The notes: generated by a model not told the origin, from the letters alone. A stretch of 64,000 nt of DNA from Bacillus sp. HMF5848 (GCF_003944835.1 NZ_RWIV01000001.1:628001-692000), one strand, 5' to 3'. Counted from the first letter of the stretch, positions 25,385 through 34,771 are shown. Numbers and translations are program-made.

Positions 25385-27124
25385 TTGAAAAAGGTATTTT
25401 CATTTTTAAAGCCGTACAAAATTGCTATTGGCATCGCACTTGCCCTCATGCTTACGGAGCTGACTGTTGAATTATTTCAGCCTATCATCATGGCGAAGAT
25501 TGTTGACGATGGTATTTTACAAAATGATCTTGCGGTTGTATTAAAGTGGGGCAGTTTGCTATTTGGTATGTCGCTGATAGCCTTTGCGGCCGGAATAATT
25601 AATTCATTTTATGCATCGCATGTGAGTCAAAGTTTTGGGTTTGATTTGCGAAATGCACTGTATGAAAAAATTCAATCGTTCACGTTCGCGAATTTTAACC
25701 AATTTCCTACATCATCGCTTATTACAAGAATGACTAACGATGTGTCACAAATGCAAGCTACGCTCTTTATGAGTTTACGAATAATGCTGCGTGCACCACT
25801 CTTGATGATGGGAAGTATTATTGCAGCCCTTTTTATCAATGTGCAGCTTGCTCTCATCCTTGTTATTCTTGTCCCATTTATGTTTGCCTTTTTAGTGTGG
25901 ATGATGAATAAAGCGTGGCACAAGTTTCAAGTCGTGCAGGAAAAAGTAGATGCTGTAAACAGTAAAGTAAGAGAAGTGCTAGCGTCTATGCGATTAATTA
26001 AAGCTTTTGATCGTGGTCGCTATGAAGCAAAGCGATTTGATGATGTAGCAGGGTCATTGAAAGATCAGACTGCTTCCGCATTAAGGTTCATGGAAATTGT
26101 CATGCCAATCTTACTATTTGGAATGAATGCAGGCATTATTGTCGTACTTTTATTTGGAAGTCGCTTTGTGGAAGCGGGCAACGTGCAGGTTGGGGAAGTA
26201 GTTGCCATTGTGAACTACGGTACAAGGTTAACGGCGGTACTAGGTATTTTTACTTGGATCATTATGGTGTTTGCGCGTGCTCGCGCGTCTATTGACCGTA
26301 CATCTGATGTACTAGTAGCAGATGTGAACATGGAAGAAAATATTGATGCTCGCAAAGTGAGACTAGAAGGAAAAATACAATTTCAACATGTCTCGTTCTC
26401 CTATCCTAATACCGCTACGTCAGCGCTACAAAACATTTCGTTTGTCATTGAACCTGGGCAAACGGTCGCCATAATAGGCGCAACAGGTTCAGGTAAAACG
26501 TCATTATTCCAATTAATACCTAGACTGTACGATGCAACAAAAGGACAGGTGCTTCTTGATGACAAAGACGTTCGCGACATGACTTTTAAGCAAGTCCGTG
26601 AACAAATTGGCTATGTACCGCAGGAGCCTTTGTTGTTCTCAGGAACGATACGTGAGAATTTGCTGTGGGGTAAAAATGACGCCAATCTTGAAGAAATTAT
26701 GACAGCAGCAATGCATGCTCAAATTCATGACACGATTCAAAACCTGCCAAACCAATATGATACCATCGTTGGTCAAAGGGGTGTGAACCTATCAGGTGGG
26801 CAAAAGCAAAGGTTATCTATTGCTCGTGCTCTTGTACGTAATCCGAAAATTCTTTTGTTGGATGATTGTACGAGTGCGTTAGATTTACAAACGGAAAAAA
26901 GGTTGCTAAAAGCTTTAAAACATTATGATTGTACTACTCTCATTATTACACAAAAAATTAGTACAGCTATGAATGCTGATTATGTAATGCTGCTTGACGA
27001 GGGTCAGATTGTTACGCAGGGCCACCATAACGACCTTATAAATGAATCATCACTTTATAAACGTATTTATACATCACAGCTTGGAGAGGAGGCGCTCGCT
27101 GGATATGCTCAAGCAAATAACTGA
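25385..27124 (+). CDS. ABC exporter half-transporter with degenerate ATP site
   Basis: A 579-residue fused TMD-NBD protein. Six TM helices fill residues 1-300. The nucleotide-binding domain has Walker A GATGSGKTS (about 362), signature LSGGQKQR and Walker B ILLLDDCTSALD. The catalytic Glu after Walker B is Asp, and the switch-loop His is Gln (IITQKIST), the pattern of the non-catalytic partner in heterodimeric exporters such as B. subtilis YheI (BmrC). Start is TTG 25385 after aaggggcgg. The partner gene overlaps its 3' end. A multidrug or lipid-like substrate is likely by family, not visible from sequence. Confidence 0.9.
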   Translation: MKKVFSFLKPYKIAIGIALALMLTELTVELFQPIIMAKIVDDGILQNDLAVVLKWGSLLFGMSLIAFAAGIINSFYASHVSQSFGFDLRNALYEKIQSFTFANFNQFPTSSLITRMTNDVSQMQATLFMSLRIMLRAPLLMMGSIIAALFINVQLALILVILVPFMFAFLVWMMNKAWHKFQVVQEKVDAVNSKVREVLASMRLIKAFDRGRYEAKRFDDVAGSLKDQTASALRFMEIVMPILLFGMNAGIIVVLLFGSRFVEAGNVQVGEVVAIVNYGTRLTAVLGIFTWIIMVFARARASIDRTSDVLVADVNMEENIDARKVRLEGKIQFQHVSFSYPNTATSALQNISFVIEPGQTVAIIGATGSGKTSLFQLIPRLYDATKGQVLLDDKDVRDMTFKQVREQIGYVPQEPLLFSGTIRENLLWGKNDANLEEIMTAAMHAQIHDTIQNLPNQYDTIVGQRGVNLSGGQKQRLSIARALVRNPKILLLDDCTSALDLQTEKRLLKALKHYDCTTLIITQKISTAMNADYVMLLDEGQIVTQGHHNDLINESSLYKRIYTSQLGEEALAGYAQANN

Positions 27125-28916
27125 ACCATTTCGTTATAAGCGACCGCTTCCCACGACTAAAGTTGATAAGAAGAAACAAGCTGTCAGTAGCTGGTCAGGG
27201 ACAATTTGGCGAGTCTGGCAATACCTATCCACTAAAAGGTTATTATTGATAGCCGTTCTGTTTCTTGTACTTGTTAGTTCAGTGTTAGGATTACTTGGTC
27301 CCTTTCTAGTAGGGCGAGCCATTGATGCTTTTATTGTGGAACGCAATGTAAGCGGTCTTGCTATTTTTTTATGGGGATTAGTCGCTGTCTATTTAGGATA
27401 CTCTGTATCGATGTATTTTCAAAATATATGGATGATTACTATAGCGCAACAAACCGTCTATCGTATGAGAACTGAACTTTTTGAACATATGCAAAAGCTA
27501 CCTTTGCCATTTTTTGATAAGCGGCAGCATGGAGAGCTTATGAGTCGCATGACGAATGATATCGAAAATGTCAGCCAAACGTTGAATAGCTCTGTTATTC
27601 AAATCTTTTCTAGTGTTTTAACGTTAATAGGCACTGTCAGTGTCATGCTTTGGCTCAGTCCTCTTTTAACCTTGATAACATTGCTTATTGTTCCAACTAT
27701 GTTTATTGGCCTGAAATGGATTACAAATAGAACTGGACCTATGTTTAAAGCACAGCAACGTGCACTTGGCGATATGAATGGGTATATTGAAGAAACAATA
27801 TCTGGTCAACGTATAGTTAAAGTGTTTTCGCAAGAGCAGCGAGTGAGAGTTGAGCTTCGTGAAAAAAATGAAACGTTGCGTGAGGCAGCTTTTTGGGCAC
27901 AAACATATTCAGGTTTTATACCAAAACTCATGAACGTTTTGAACAATGGTAGCTATGCTCTACTTGCTGGTATTGGTGGTGTTCTTGCTATTCGTGGACA
28001 CGTAACAATAGGAACTATTGTTATTTTTATTGAGTATGCACGTCAATTTACGAGACCTCTTAATGATTTAGCCAATCAGTTCAACACCCTTTTATCCGCG
28101 GTAGCGGGGGCGGAGCGGGTGTTTAATATTTTAGATAAACAGCCAGAGACGGACAGAGGTGTTGAATTAGCTAATGTCGAGGGACGTGTTCAATTCGATG
28201 ACGTGTCGTTTTCTTATGAGCAAGGAGAGGATACTGTTACGGACATTAACCTTACCGTGCAGCCTGGTCAAAGTGTTGCATTGGTAGGACCAACAGGAGC
28301 GGGCAAAACAACGGTATTGAACTTATTAACAAGATTTTATGATGTAGATAGTGGACGCATTATAATCGATGGTCACGACATTCAATCACTAAGCCGTTCA
28401 AACCTTCGGCGTCACATGGGGTTTGTGTTACAGGATCCATATTTGTTTGAGGGAACGATCCGAGAGAACATCCGATATGGCCGTTTAGACGCAACAAACG
28501 AGGAAGTGGAGCAAGCGGCAGAAAAAGCAAATGCATCAGGGTTCATTAAAAGGCTAAAGGATGGCTATGATACTGTCCTCACAGCAGATGGGGGTGGTAT
28601 TAGTCAGGGGCAAAGGCAATTGCTTTCGATTGCAAGAGCGATTTTGACGGATCCTTCCATTCTTGTGCTTGATGAGGCAACGAGTAATATTGATACGATC
28701 ACAGAATTAAAAATTCAGGACGCGTTACAAACACTAATGAAAGGTCGTACGAGCTTTGTGATTGCCCACCGACTAAATACAGTTCGTCATGCTGATGTGA
28801 TTTTTGTATTAAAGGAAGGAAGAATAATAGAGTCTGGCTCCCATGAAAAACTTCTTACAGAAAAGGGCTTTTATCACGATCTATATCAAAGTCAATTTCG
28901 AGAGGAGACCGGGTAA
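27105..28916 (+). CDS. ABC exporter half-transporter with canonical catalytic site
   Basis: A 603-residue TMD-NBD fusion, the partner of the preceding protein. It has six TM helices, Walker A GPTGAGKTT, signature ISQGQRQLLS, an intact Walker B with catalytic Glu (LVLDEATSNID) and an intact switch His (VIAHRLNT), so it supplies the hydrolytic residues, like B. subtilis YheH (BmrD). ATG 27105 overlaps the upstream gene by 20 bp; an in-frame CTG 27099 is closer to ggaggcg and could be used instead. The frame is open further upstream to 27042 but those residues look like out-of-frame partner sequence. Confidence 0.9.
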   Translation: MLKQITEPFRYKRPLPTTKVDKKKQAVSSWSGTIWRVWQYLSTKRLLLIAVLFLVLVSSVLGLLGPFLVGRAIDAFIVERNVSGLAIFLWGLVAVYLGYSVSMYFQNIWMITIAQQTVYRMRTELFEHMQKLPLPFFDKRQHGELMSRMTNDIENVSQTLNSSVIQIFSSVLTLIGTVSVMLWLSPLLTLITLLIVPTMFIGLKWITNRTGPMFKAQQRALGDMNGYIEETISGQRIVKVFSQEQRVRVELREKNETLREAAFWAQTYSGFIPKLMNVLNNGSYALLAGIGGVLAIRGHVTIGTIVIFIEYARQFTRPLNDLANQFNTLLSAVAGAERVFNILDKQPETDRGVELANVEGRVQFDDVSFSYEQGEDTVTDINLTVQPGQSVALVGPTGAGKTTVLNLLTRFYDVDSGRIIIDGHDIQSLSRSNLRRHMGFVLQDPYLFEGTIRENIRYGRLDATNEEVEQAAEKANASGFIKRLKDGYDTVLTADGGGISQGQRQLLSIARAILTDPSILVLDEATSNIDTITELKIQDALQTLMKGRTSFVIAHRLNTVRHADVIFVLKEGRIIESGSHEKLLTEKGFYHDLYQSQFREETG

Positions 28917-29753
28917 ATGGAATTTGTTAAAGGATATAAAGATAATGACGTGTTACGTGCTAGTTTCAATGAACTAGCACTACAAACGTTTGGGATTCAG
29001 TTTGAAGATTGGTATAAAGCAGGATTTTGGACGGAAAAATATGAACCATATTCGTTCGTTGATAGTGGTATGGTTATTGCCAATGTTTCTGTCAATAAGT
29101 TGAATCTGCAGATCGGAGGTTCTTCATACAGCGCCGTCCAATTAGGAACTGTCATGATTCACCCTGATTATCGTGGACAAGGATTATCTGCAAAGATTTT
29201 TGAAAAAATCTTCACAGATTACGCTGATGTAGATGTGATGTATTTGTTTGCGAATGAAACAGTATTAGATTATTACCCTAAATTCGGGTTTGAAAAAATA
29301 GATGAATCACAATGGGCGCTAGATATTGAGGGATTTGCTGAGTCCATCGCCACCCAAGATTTTAATCAACGTGATTTTTTCGAAACGTTGAAACATCGGA
29401 TCCCCGTGTCCCGAGTATTTGCAACAGAAGGAGCAGAAGGAATCGCGATGTTTTATTATTTGAATGGATTTCGTGAACACACCTATTATGTTGCCACTGA
29501 AAATGCGTATGTGATATGTGAGCAAAAAGACAAAGAATTACATGTGTATGATGTCATTAGCAAGGAAGAGGTTGATCTACTCTCAGTGGTAAAGAAAATA
29601 GGTAATGCACATATTGAAAAGGTTATCTTTTACTTTACAATAGATACCGTGTCCGAATCCTTTTCACCAAGCCCTTTTATAGATAACATGTTTATTCGGT
29701 CGAAGGTTCCATTCCCAAAGGCCTTTAAGCATCCCATTACATCTCAAGCGTAA
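28917..29753 (+). CDS. GNAT family N-acetyltransferase
   Basis: A 278-residue protein with an N-terminal GNAT domain. The acetyl-CoA-binding motif A is VQLGTVMIHPDYRGQGLSAKIF (residues about 73-94), followed by a YPKFGFEK motif B. The C-terminal 130 residues are less conserved. ATG 28917 directly follows the stop of the ABC gene, with gaggagacc as ribosome site, so it belongs to the exporter operon. It may modify a substrate handled by the exporter or simply be co-expressed; neither is proved. Confidence 0.82.
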   Translation: MEFVKGYKDNDVLRASFNELALQTFGIQFEDWYKAGFWTEKYEPYSFVDSGMVIANVSVNKLNLQIGGSSYSAVQLGTVMIHPDYRGQGLSAKIFEKIFTDYADVDVMYLFANETVLDYYPKFGFEKIDESQWALDIEGFAESIATQDFNQRDFFETLKHRIPVSRVFATEGAEGIAMFYYLNGFREHTYYVATENAYVICEQKDKELHVYDVISKEEVDLLSVVKKIGNAHIEKVIFYFTIDTVSESFSPSPFIDNMFIRSKVPFPKAFKHPITSQA

Positions 29754-29802
29754 CGTCATGTTAAACTATACGTACATAGTGAAAATAGAAGGGATGTCGT
29801 AG

Positions 29803-30918
29803 ATGAATATTAAATCAATTGAACCTACTCCGAGTCCTAACACGATGAAAATAAATCTGGATCAGGAGCTGCCTGGCGGTGCGCGAAATAACTATACGAA
29901 AGAAAATGCTGCAGAGGCTCCGACGATTATTAATAAGATGTTTGAGGTAGAAGGAGTAAAAGGTGTGTATCACGTGGCTGATTTCTTAGCGCTTGAGCGG
30001 AATGCGAGAGTGGATTGGGCAGTTATTTTACCGCAAGTGCGCGCTATTTTCGGAGAAGACGTCAGTGAAGCAAATAAACAAATTACGTCTAACCATGAAA
30101 GCTTTGGTGAAGTACAGGTATTTGTTCACTTTTTTAAAAGAATTCCAATTCAGGTGAAAGTAACAGATGGAGAGACAGAAAAACGTTTCGGTCTACCGTC
30201 ATCATTCCAGAAAGCTTTAAAAGAAGCTGAGCTACCTGGAGACAATATTGTAATGATGCGTAAATGGGTAGAGCAAGGCGTTCGATACGGTGAACTTGAT
30301 GACATTGGGGCACAGGTTGTTGAGGAGTTAGAGGCAGCATATACAGATGAGCGTTTAAACGACCTTGTCGAGCGAGCACAATCACCCGAAAAGATTGTTG
30401 AGCGTGAAAAAATTGTTGTCACGTCCGACATGCTTGATAATCCTGATTGGCGCGCCCGTTTTGCTGCGTTAGAAAAAATGGATCCAGAAGAAAAGGATAT
30501 ACCTGTGTTAATGAAAGCACTTAAGGATGAAAAGGCTGCAATCCGTCGCCTAGCTGTTGTGTACTTGGGAATGGTTGAATCGAAAGAAGTTCTGCCGTTA
30601 TTATGTGAAGCTGTTTTACATGATTCTTCAGTAACCGTTCGCCGTACAGCGGGAGATTGTTTATCAGACCTTGGCGATCCGGCTGCCATTCCAACGATGA
30701 TAAGAGCATTAAAGGATAAAAATAAGCTTGTTCGTTGGCGTGCTGCCATGTTCTTATATGAGGTAGGGGACGAAACGGCCCTTGATGCCCTTCGCGAGGC
30801 ACAATATGATAGTGAATTTGAGGTTGCGATGCAAATCAAATTGGCTTTAAAGCGCATTGAAGCTGGTGAAGAAGCGGTTGGTTCTGTATGGAAGCAGATG
30901 ACTGAACGGAATAACTAA
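29803..30918 (+). CDS. Conserved virulence factor C-like protein with HEAT repeats
   Basis: A 371-residue soluble protein. An N-terminal NifU/Nfu-like segment (residues 1-90, with TMKINLDQELPGG and VKGVYHVADFLALERN) is followed by a middle domain. From about 215 a run of HEAT-like repeats follows (DEKAAIRRLAVVYLG, DSSVTVRRTAGDCLSDLGD, DKNKLVRWRAAMFLYEVGD). The architecture matches B. subtilis YpgR and staphylococcal CvfC, whose biochemical role is not settled. Start ATG 29803 has gaaggga upstream. It is 49 bp after the GNAT gene and may share its transcript. Confidence 0.82.
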   Translation: MNIKSIEPTPSPNTMKINLDQELPGGARNNYTKENAAEAPTIINKMFEVEGVKGVYHVADFLALERNARVDWAVILPQVRAIFGEDVSEANKQITSNHESFGEVQVFVHFFKRIPIQVKVTDGETEKRFGLPSSFQKALKEAELPGDNIVMMRKWVEQGVRYGELDDIGAQVVEELEAAYTDERLNDLVERAQSPEKIVEREKIVVTSDMLDNPDWRARFAALEKMDPEEKDIPVLMKALKDEKAAIRRLAVVYLGMVESKEVLPLLCEAVLHDSSVTVRRTAGDCLSDLGDPAAIPTMIRALKDKNKLVRWRAAMFLYEVGDETALDALREAQYDSEFEVAMQIKLALKRIEAGEEAVGSVWKQMTERNN

Positions 30919-31011
30919 TGTAATTATAATACAAAACAATCTATATAAAAGTACCATCCTCTTATAGTTTCTAACGAGTTCTCTTTTGGAGTGCAAAATG
31001 TAAACAATACA

Positions 31012-31057
31012 AATAGCATGTTAAATCGCAGTTGATTTAGCATGCTATTTTTTGGGT
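31012..31057 (+). terminator. Strong intrinsic terminator
   Basis: aatagcatgttaaatc pairs with gatttagcatgctatt around gcagtt with one mismatch, followed by tttttt. It closes the exporter/CvfC-like gene run. Confidence 0.88.
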
Positions 31058-31131
31058 ATATCAATGTTTATTGATTTTATTAAGTGTAATTAGTACCCTA
31101 TCTAGACACCCATTTAACAAAAGGAAAATGA

Positions 31132-31200
31132 TTATTCTCCTCCTGTAACCCTTCCTTCAATTCCATATGCCTCATATATTTGAGAATGGATTTTTTTCAA
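31132..31200 (-). other. Possible gene tail or 22-residue micro-ORF
   Basis: On the minus strand a frame ends at 31132 and reads, from a TTG at 31200, a hydrophilic 22-residue peptide ending YGIEGRVTGGE. The frame stays open only about 15 bases further upstream. The composition looks like the C-terminus of a real protein, so it may be a remnant; a gagg about 9 bases before the TTG leaves a micro-gene possible. The rest of 30919-31243 holds only the terminator at 31012 and AT-rich sequence. Confidence 0.25.
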
Positions 31201-31243
31201 TTTATTATAACCTCTTATTTAATTAAAGCTACCCGTTAATGAA

Positions 31244-31591
31244 CTATTGGTGGCTATTCTTGTAATATAACCATTTATCTATCTCTGGTTTTAAAAACCT
31301 AACCTGTCCATCTATTTTTAAGTATGGAATGTATCGATAAGTTTCAAAGGAACTTCTGTTCGCCTTTTCAGCGTCATCTATTACTATTATATTCGATATT
31401 GACTCCTCACTTATCTGAAGATATTCGGATAGTTGTGTTTTAGTCATCAATTCAGGTATGCAATTTGTTGTGGTCTGAATATTATTAACTCCATTCGAAG
31501 TTTTCGAAAAAGCAGTACTAAAAATATAAGCAGAAATTACTAAAGATAAGCCCAATATAATTGCACTAATCAAATAAGTTACCTGTTTCAA
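31244..31591 (-). CDS. Membrane-anchored protein with excisionase-like HTH domain
   Basis: A 115-residue protein with one N-terminal TM helix (residues 6-27) and a C-terminal domain starting LMTKTQLSEYLQISEESISNI (about 48-68) and ending VRFLKPEIDKWLYY. That domain has the HTH_17/excisionase pattern including the final RF-K-EIDKWL wing. With Lys at position 2 and no charge cluster after the helix, the positive-inside rule does not firmly set the orientation, though a signal-anchor (domain outside) is likely. A DNA-binding domain outside the cell would not bind DNA, so another role is possible. I know no function for it. It is leftward and isolated. Confidence 0.65.
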   Translation of the reverse strand: MKQVTYLISAIILGLSLVISAYIFSTAFSKTSNGVNNIQTTTNCIPELMTKTQLSEYLQISEESISNIIVIDDAEKANRSSFETYRYIPYLKIDGQVRFLKPEIDKWLYYKNSHQ

Positions 31592-31755
31592 TTTATAACC
31601 TCCTACTAAATATTTCGATCAATCAATATCTTTCTATATTGCTCCAATAGTTGAAGAAGCGATAGCCTGTTCTACTATAGCCACCCTTTACAATAATAAG
31701 GAGAGTTTTTACCATTTTTATGGTAATGCCATATACTAAACCACTAATGTATTCA

Positions 31756-32697
31756 TTAGTAATTATCAATGACCCCTCCGATTGAAGAAGCTTTAATAAT
31801 TGGATTTGTCATGATTTCTACGATTTCCTCCTTCGTCCCATAAACAACTACACCTAATATTTCTACATCATCTATGCTAATACCTTTCATAGTGTTATAG
31901 GCTTGATTGTGTTCGCTGAAGGTACTCGTTTTCAGTAAATTTAGGAACTTATCATATTCATATGCCATATCTGCTGATGACGTATAAGAGTTTCTTATAG
32001 AAAAACCTAATGCTTCATTCTCTCTAATAAACGTTGCAGACCAATCGTATTCCTTTGCCTCTTGTTGAAACGTGTTTAATTGGATATTGCTATATGTGTT
32101 TAGCCAAAACCATGTCATTTGAGGAAGCTGTCTAAAAGGAAGTTCACTTTGCTTGTAAGGCTTATCGAAGGAAAGAGCTACCTCATATATTTTATTCCCT
32201 TCCATACTTTCAATCAGTTCTACATCATTTTTATATTTTTTATAATCAACCTCTGGATGAAAAAACAGCATTTCTCTCCACCCGTTTTCTTTATAGGAAA
32301 ATTGCCAATCGTCTCCTGTGACTCCGATGCTGCCACCTGAACCTCTCGATATCAATACAGATGGATTCAACCCAAATTGATATTGCTTTTGTTCAATAAC
32401 TATTGATTTAATTTTCATGTCCTTTGAAATTTTATAATAGCTCATTCCCCCTAAAATACCTCTTGAATCCACTGTTTCACTGATATAACCATTCGGCGTG
32501 CTAAGTCGTACATACGCATCCCACTGCTTAAATGCCTTTTGGCTTAAAAAAATTGAAATAGTAACATTCGCTATGTTTAGAATAACGAAAACGATGATAG
32601 AAACGAGAACAATTGTTATGAACGACTTTCTTTTCCCTTTCTTTAAAGCCTTTTTTATCTTTTTCTCATCAAAAATATCTTCTGAGTATTCATTCAT
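31756..32697 (-). CDS. Anti-sigma factor, sigma-regulator N/C-domain family
   Basis: A 313-residue membrane protein: a short basic cytoplasmic N-terminus (KKIKKALKKGKRKS), one TM helix (residues 27-52) and a large extracytoplasmic domain. The layout and the segments VRLSTPNGYISETVDSRGILGG and MKGISIDDVEILGVVVYGT match the Sigma_reg_N/Sigma_reg_C family of anti-sigma proteins. It should hold the ECF sigma factor encoded just upstream at the membrane. ATG 32697 lies 8 bp inside the end of the sigma gene, after ggaggc, so the two are translationally coupled. Confidence 0.8.
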   Translation of the reverse strand: MNEYSEDIFDEKKIKKALKKGKRKSFITIVLVSIIVFVILNIANVTISIFLSQKAFKQWDAYVRLSTPNGYISETVDSRGILGGMSYYKISKDMKIKSIVIEQKQYQFGLNPSVLISRGSGGSIGVTGDDWQFSYKENGWREMLFFHPEVDYKKYKNDVELIESMEGNKIYEVALSFDKPYKQSELPFRQLPQMTWFWLNTYSNIQLNTFQQEAKEYDWSATFIRENEALGFSIRNSYTSSADMAYEYDKFLNLLKTSTFSEHNQAYNTMKGISIDDVEILGVVVYGTKEEIVEIMTNPIIKASSIGGVIDNY

Positions 32698-33196
32698 GTA
32701 GATGCCTCCACTTCTTTTGAAATTCTTTTCTTGCCCGAAATAAATACGTTCTAATCGTTTCTTCTTTCATTCCAAGTAATAATGAGATTTCCTTATAGCT
32801 AAGATCAAATTCATATTTTAATACAAGAAGCTGTTTATAAATTTCTTGAATATGTTCTAAAGTAATGGCAATCTCATGATTCATTTCGATATGTAAGATG
32901 CTAGATTCAGTATCTTGGTCATTCGTAAAGTTATTCCAGAAGCGATGATCATCAATTGAAATGGCTTGTTCTTTCCCTTTTTTCTTTAAAAGTTTTTTAA
33001 ATTCATTCATTGCAATGGTGAAAATATATGATAGAGCTTTATCTGAAGGAACACCACTACTATAAGCGATATATCTCATATAACTTTCTTGAACAATATC
33101 TTCTGCATCTTCATGGCTACAACCATTCTTTTTTAAATAAAAATAAATCATTTTTGCTTGTTCATTATAAATTTGCAACAGTAGCTGAGAATCCAT
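32690..33196 (-). CDS. ECF-type RNA polymerase sigma factor
   Basis: A 168-residue sigma factor with only regions 2 and 4. Region 2 includes GCSHEDAEDIVQESYMRYIAY and the -10 recognition area ALSYIFTIAMNEFKKLL; region 4 has YKQLLVLKYEFDLSYKEISLLLGMKEETIRTYLFRARKEF, a standard HTH. It is expected to direct a small regulon when released from the anti-sigma factor encoded next. Start ATG 33196 has aaaggggga upstream. A gtaaac motif about 65 bases before the start could be an ECF -35 element for autoregulation, but I see no convincing -10. Confidence 0.9.
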   Translation of the reverse strand: MDSQLLLQIYNEQAKMIYFYLKKNGCSHEDAEDIVQESYMRYIAYSSGVPSDKALSYIFTIAMNEFKKLLKKKGKEQAISIDDHRFWNNFTNDQDTESSILHIEMNHEIAITLEHIQEIYKQLLVLKYEFDLSYKEISLLLGMKEETIRTYLFRARKEFQKKWRHLHE

Positions 33197-33370
33197 AGCT
33201 CCCCCTTTCTAACGCCCTTCATTAATAAAGAGTTCTTTTCCCTAAAAAAGTTTACAGCAATATTAAAAATAGTAATAGATAAATATTAAACGCAAAGTAA
33301 AGTGCCAATAAATACCGTAAAGAAAACTAATTTCATAAATAAATATCCAGTTAGGAGTAATTATTTTGCG

Positions 33371-33401
33371 AAAAAAAAACTACTCTCCGATTGAAGAGTA
33401 G
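33371..33401 (-). terminator. Leftward intrinsic terminator
   Basis: Read on the minus strand, ctactct pairs with agagtag around an 8-base loop and is followed by nine T. It ends transcripts from the membrane protein gene at 33583. The remaining gap 33197-33582 shows only AT-rich sequence and the putative sigma-gene promoter. Confidence 0.85.
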
Positions 33402-33582
33402 CTACAGTATTTTCTTGTTCAACTTTCTGCTCCTACACTTCTATAAAAATAGGAACCAATCCTGCTCGGATCAATGCCAACTGTATTTCAATTTTAGCAC
33501 CCGATTGTTTAAGTACATTGTTTTTCACAACCTACTATCCCTCAACTATCCTGACATGGCAAATCGAGAAATTTTCTGTATC

Positions 33583-34134
33583 TCAATTTTCTACTATATA
33601 ATTAAACCATTCATCGAAATCATTAGAACCATTAAATTTCCCATCACCTCTAGCAGTATTAAAAACTTCATAGTATTGAACAAGTTCTAGTTTAATATCC
33701 TCTTTCGAATTTATTTTAACTCCATCACAACTGTCGAGTTCAAAGGGTGTTTCTTCTAAGCTTGCTTGTGCTAAGAAAGACCTTAAATTCCATGAGGTTC
33801 TATTTATAGAGTCTATTACAAGTCGATCTTCCTTTGTTAGTCTTGAATTATTCAGTAAATACCCACTTGTTAATTGAATGGACTCAAGGTCTCGATATAT
33901 TTGAACTAATATATCCACATCAATCTTTTCATTTGTTAGTAAGTCTTCATATTGAAGCATATCGTTTAAAGTGTCACCTATATCTTCAACATCTAAAACA
34001 AGTGTGGTTGTTATTTCTTTAAATATGAGGTCTATTTCTTTAGCAACTTTATAAGATTGATATAAAGACAAAGATAAAGAAATTATAAGTGCAACTATTA
34101 TTGCAATAATAACTTTATTTGCTAATTTCCCCAC
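33583..34134 (-). CDS. Single-pass membrane protein of unknown function
   Basis: A 183-residue protein with an N-terminal TM helix (residues 7-26, KVIIAIIVALIISLSLSLY) and a largely helical, acidic extracytoplasmic part with a possible coiled coil (about 35-75). Only one cysteine is seen (LDSCDG). I recognise no family. A strong terminator lies downstream on the same strand. It sits in the accessory-looking leftward block and has no evident partner. Confidence 0.6.
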   Translation of the reverse strand: MGKLANKVIIAIIVALIISLSLSLYQSYKVAKEIDLIFKEITTTLVLDVEDIGDTLNDMLQYEDLLTNEKIDVDILVQIYRDLESIQLTSGYLLNNSRLTKEDRLVIDSINRTSWNLRSFLAQASLEETPFELDSCDGVKINSKEDIKLELVQYYEVFNTARGDGKFNGSNDFDEWFNYIVEN

Positions 34135-34237
34135 CTACTCACCTCATTTCAAGAATTGACATTGATAATTTAATAAGAGCAAACATTATAATACTATTCT
34201 AACGTTACTTTTATTTTGAATAACTTGTTTATGATTT

Positions 34238-34486
34238 TCACATATTCTTTGAGTTCACATTACGTTCATTTCCTCTTTTAAAATTTCCTGTTATCTTTGC
34301 CAATATCAGTTGAACTTCTTTTTCATCAGCAGCTATTTTAATTTTCTCTAATATTTTTTCAGCGTCTTTATCTTTTAATACTTTTACTTGTCTTCCATTA
34401 TAATCGATAAGAATAGTATTGTTTTTAGTAACCTTGTAGCCAAATGGTGCTTCATCTAATCGATTTCTTTTATCAATATTACCCAA
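34238..34486 (-). CDS. Small basic conserved hypothetical protein
   Basis: An 82-residue lysine-rich protein (APFGYKVTKNNTILIDYNG, GRQVKVLKDKDAEKILEKI, LILAKITGNFKRGNE). I recall similar short proteins in other Bacillaceae annotated only as hypothetical. No TM helix, metal motif or HTH is visible. The ATG at 34486 is preceded on its strand by ggagggtt, a strong ribosome site, which supports expression. Confidence 0.65.
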   Translation of the reverse strand: MGNIDKRNRLDEAPFGYKVTKNNTILIDYNGRQVKVLKDKDAEKILEKIKIAADEKEVQLILAKITGNFKRGNERNVNSKNM

Positions 34487-34771
34487 TTTATAACCCTCCT
34501 CATCAAGATTCTTACTAATTTCTATTTAATTTCAATCAATTTCTTGCTGAAGAACTTTTTTCAACAATCGGGTCAGATTGTTGAACACAAATTAAAAGTG
34601 GTTCTTCAACAAAGATTCTCCCCTTTAGCGACACGGCAATGACAACGGCTTGTTCCACTAAAGAAACCGTTACTTTAAGTGAAAGCTTTCACAGTGCTTA
34701 TCTATTGATAATACCATTTGACAATTCAAAATGGACTGCTTCTCACAGTCCATTTAATGTAGGTTTATTTT
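34487..34771. other. Intergenic region with palindromes, no gene seen
   Basis: The region holds an inverted repeat tcaacaatc/gattgttga around gggtca (34561-34584), a perfect palindrome gtgaaagctttcac (34679-34692) and a hairpin tggactg/cagtcca (34733-34753) that likely ends the toxin gene on the minus strand. The first resembles intergenic hairpins I recall from Bacillaceae. No coding frame with a ribosome site was seen. Confidence 0.5.

Noticed and set aside
33391-33690. Plus-strand frame of 99 codons
   Set aside because: It overlaps the minus-strand terminator and membrane protein gene, is rich in Phe/Ile/Tyr from AT-rich sequence, and has no ribosome site.
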